Shown: positions 61,120-64,000 of the stretch, piece by piece
Numbering within the stretch: the stretch's first letter is position 1
Layout: each line of letters starts with the position of its first letter
Assembly (NCBI GenBank): GCA_034620365.1
Contig: JAQGEQ010000363.1
Span: 2,418,001-2,482,000, forward strand
Origin: Pegea sp. RAD2-039
Lineage: Eukaryota; Chordata; Thaliacea; Salpida; Salpidae
Length of the DNA stretch: 64,000 bases
Direction of reading: 5' to 3'
Made by a program: the position numbers and the translations under genes
The notes under the pieces: generated by a model
Told to the model about the DNA's origin: nothing
The model's input: only the letters and a program-made list of their open reading frames with translations
Databases searched by the model: none

Positions 61120-64000
61120 TTAAATTAACTGAAGTCTTATTTGATAAAAAAGTCCAGTTTTTTGTCGATCAAATTTTTCTCTATCATAAAAATAAATAAT
61201 AGAATTAATGATTTATCAAGATTTAATATTAGAAATTAGTTAAAAAGCTATAATTCTTGCATCAAATTAAAAACTGATAACTAATTTATAAGATAAAGTA
61301 AATAACAATTACTTCAAAAATTTGAGAAATAACAAATTAACGCAAATTTCAATCATAAGAAAAAATAGATTATGTTTAAAATAAAATTTAAAAGCATAAA
61401 AAGTTTGTTTATGTCAATATTTTATAATAGTCAAACTATAAGTTAACAAATTATGACTAATATTGTGATTAAAAGTCATGATTAATAAAAATAAGTTTAA
61501 AATTGTTTAGGAAATGAAAAAATAATTTTAATAACTCTAAAATTAATTATAAAAAATGTTATAAAAAATTTAATATACTTTTATAACCAGAAAATGATAA
61601 AAATTAGATTTTTTAATTAGCTTTAGAAAAATGAAAAATTTTAAGAAGTTTTCTAATAAAGTTAAACAAAATAACAATTATAAACTTAAACTTAAATAAT
61701 TCTAAAGTTTTTATCAAAGTAATAAAATTCCAAACTTCACAAGATTTTATATACTCAGATGAATTAAATAAAGAAAACTTTATAGAAATCAAAAGATTAA
61801 TAAAAAGAATTATTTTGAAAATTTTTTACGAAAACTGTTCCTTGAAATGTTGCAGAAAAACAAGAAAATTATAAATCAATTTCTTTATCAATATTTAATT
61901 TTAATAAGCAAAGATTAAAAAAATAGGAAATAAAAAGAAACATGAATAAAATAGAGAAGTTAGATGGAGACATAACAGGCTAACTGGCTGTTTACATTAG
62001 AAGTAGAGAAAGACACAAACAACAGTTTTCATCATCCAATCATCAATGAATTTAAAATTAAATTTCATCACCGCGTTTTAAACCATATATAGATAAGACC
62101 ATTTTAAAATCAAATAAAAATATAACTTATTTATAACTTTTATGTTCAGTCAGAAAGAAAAAGTATCTAAAAAAAACAAAATGTTCATGCTAGTGAAAAA
62201 CAAATTAAATTACAAATAGCCTTGTGCCTTTAAACGACACAATTTGAAACTACAGATATATAATATATAACAACTGATATATAAAGAGCTGTATAAGGTC
62301 TAATTATTCATCTAATCTTCATTAAAATTTCCTAAATAAATACTTTTTACATGTTTTTAAAACATAAATCTAAAATTCATCAACCTTTTCAAGCTGTTAA
62401 AGACGAAATAAGGAATAAGAACATCTGTAGCGGAAGTTGATCCTCCGATTGTATAGCAACAAGTCCAGACAGACTTCTTGATATGGGCGCAAAAATGTTT
62501 TAGTTAAAGTTCGCGCGCAAAATCCGCTCTCATTGATCACCCAAGCGTATCAGTTAACGCGAACTACATTTGATGAAAATAAATATTACGCCTCTGGCGG
62601 CTTGTTTTATTGGTTTCAAAATTAAACGGTGTACTCAACGGATTTTGACTACTGGTATACACGCATTTTATCTTTATTGTACTTAAAATATTATTTATTA
62701 TTAAAATTTTAATATTGTATTTAAAAATCTGAAGCAATATCAAAGTATGTATCATTTAAAGTTAAGAAAGTAGTGACACGTACAACTTAAATAAGTTTAC
62801 ATTACTGGGGCTTCTAAACATCTAATTCATAATAAATATTAGGGACTATTAAAAAATGAAAACTTCAATCAAATATCTCGGATCGCAAAATGTTCTCGGA
62901 AGCGATTGAAAGACCTTTATTATCTAAAACTTGCTTTATAACAAAGTGATAGCGGATTTTTTGGGTTCATCTAAACATCGTCAAACAACAAGATCTTTCT
63001 GTAGTCAAGTTTTTTTTCGAGTGGTGCTGATGACGGCGACTAATTCAAATCTAGCTGCGAGATAGACACAGAGTCTTATCACTAGATTCTTGTGCTGTAA
63101 GAAAGATTCAAACCAAAATCTTTATTCTACAAATTCATGTTTTGATGATACTGAAATTGCTATGAAGAAAATCTTAAATTTTTAATACAAATTTTTAATT
63201 ATCTTTTTATGAATCCATAAATTTCATAAACTTTATCATTTTTCTAGTATTCTTTCTTCAAATTGCTGTTGGGAATAACTCTGCATCAAAGTTTTTCTAC
63301 GATTACTTTCTTGCATATGTTTATGGTTGAATTTTATATATATGATATGTTTGTACCAAAATAAACAACAAAAAACAACTTCTTTTTGTTTATAGAGTCG
63401 TTTGTTATCTGCTATTTTTAAAGATCTATAGAAATAAATAATCATAATTCTAAAGCATGCAGACTTTTGTAATTTACTTTTAAAGCTATTAATTTCATAA
63501 TGTGATGAGCACTTTAGAAGTTAGTAAGTTCACTGAAGTAACAAACTCTTTTTTTTATAAATCACAGGTTTTGAAAGTATTTAAGGCACTATAGCTAGAA
63601 AGTAAGTCTTATTTGTATTCAGGCAGAGATCAGAGTTTGAGTGTTTGATACACAATTCCTAAAACAGCTGCTTAAGTTGCTATAATGGCTCTCAGGAACT
63701 TTATAAAGCCGAAGTTCTCAGTATTTATTATTGACTAGTCTCAATCATCTATGACACAACTGTGAATACAATCTAATGTTACTGCTTAAAAGTTTTGAGT
63801 TTATTTAATTTTAATAATAAGAAAATTGGAAACATTTTGAAGAGTTTCAACTTCACCGTCGAAAAAAATTGCCTTGCTACACACTGCTCCAAGAAAGCTG
63901 ATGCTGAGAAGTGTATTTGTCTGGTGTGTGATCTTTAATCACTTTTATTTAAATGAAGGAACGTTTTAAATTATGAAAAGTAATTAGGTAAGTTTCTCTT
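61120..64000. other. Region upstream of E2F7/8 to the window end
   Basis: Mostly AT-rich. A less AT-rich patch at 62430-62600 contains two E2F-like sites (next entry). No further gene is supported up to 64000. Confidence 0.5.
62485..62522 (-). promoter_or_regulatory. Two E2F-like sites, possible E2F7/8 promoter
   Basis: On the minus strand TTTTTGCGCCC (62485-62495) matches the E2F consensus TTTSSCGC, and TTTTGCGCGCGA (62511-62522) is a second close match, 16 bases apart. They lie 1.4 kb upstream of the E2F7/8 start codon on the same strand, so a non-coding first exon would be required. Autoregulation by E2F proteins is known. Confidence 0.4.

Noticed and set aside
62564..63445. Two 63-69-codon reverse-strand ORFs near the right end
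   Set aside because: No motif, no splice support and AT-driven composition.

Overview
This is nuclear DNA of a metazoan, very AT-rich between genes. All recognisable genes are split by GT-AG introns, several only 45-90 nt long. The gene set points to a bilaterian animal: SMN, a seven-repeat delta-1-type protocadherin, a TC10/TCL-like Rho GTPase, atypical E2F7/8, and a QRICH1/ZMYM-type protein. An invertebrate deuterostome, possibly a tunicate, is my guess; that is inference only.

Layout. 2.3-3.3 kb: SMN with two Tudor domains. 4.4-7.1 kb (minus): AVT3/SLC36-type amino-acid transporter of 14 exons with a GC-rich insert in one intron. 11.2-11.9 kb: a 24-aa membrane micropeptide ORF followed by an unknown 196-aa ORF. 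14.0-15.4 kb: Rho GTPase. 18.6-19.3 kb: unrecognised four-exon gene. 22.1-28.5 kb: protocadherin in 11 exons (1286 aa as modelled) with a 43-copy 11-bp minisatellite in intron 1. 31.6-35.9 kb: apparently intact CR1/Jockey-superfamily non-LTR retrotransposon. 36.8-43.4 kb: two intact ribosomal protein L22 genes in inverted orientation around a truncated copy of that retrotransposon, with arms so alike that recent duplication or gene conversion is implied. 51.4-54.1 kb: a small unknown gene and a QRICH1/ZMYM-like gene diverging from a 250-bp promoter. 55.7-55.8 kb: tRNA-Ser(GCT) and tRNA-Ala(TGC) four bases apart. 57.6-61.1 kb (minus): E2F7/8 in 13 exons. The rest, including 43.4-51.4 kb, is AT-rich sequence with no gene I can support.

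The strongest unexplained signal is the palindrome TGACGTCA, about fifty times in exons, short introns, promoters and flanks of the single-copy genes, but absent from the L22 duplication and the retrotransposon. TCACGTGA, with the same ACGT core, also recurs. Other notable points: an in-frame 57-nt intron inside the second E2F DNA-binding domain, a hairpin shared by introns 1 and 3 of L22, and a 3'-terminal hairpin conserved in three retrotransposon copies.

Exon boundaries were placed by eye from splice consensus, reading phase and remembered family motifs; no alignment was run.
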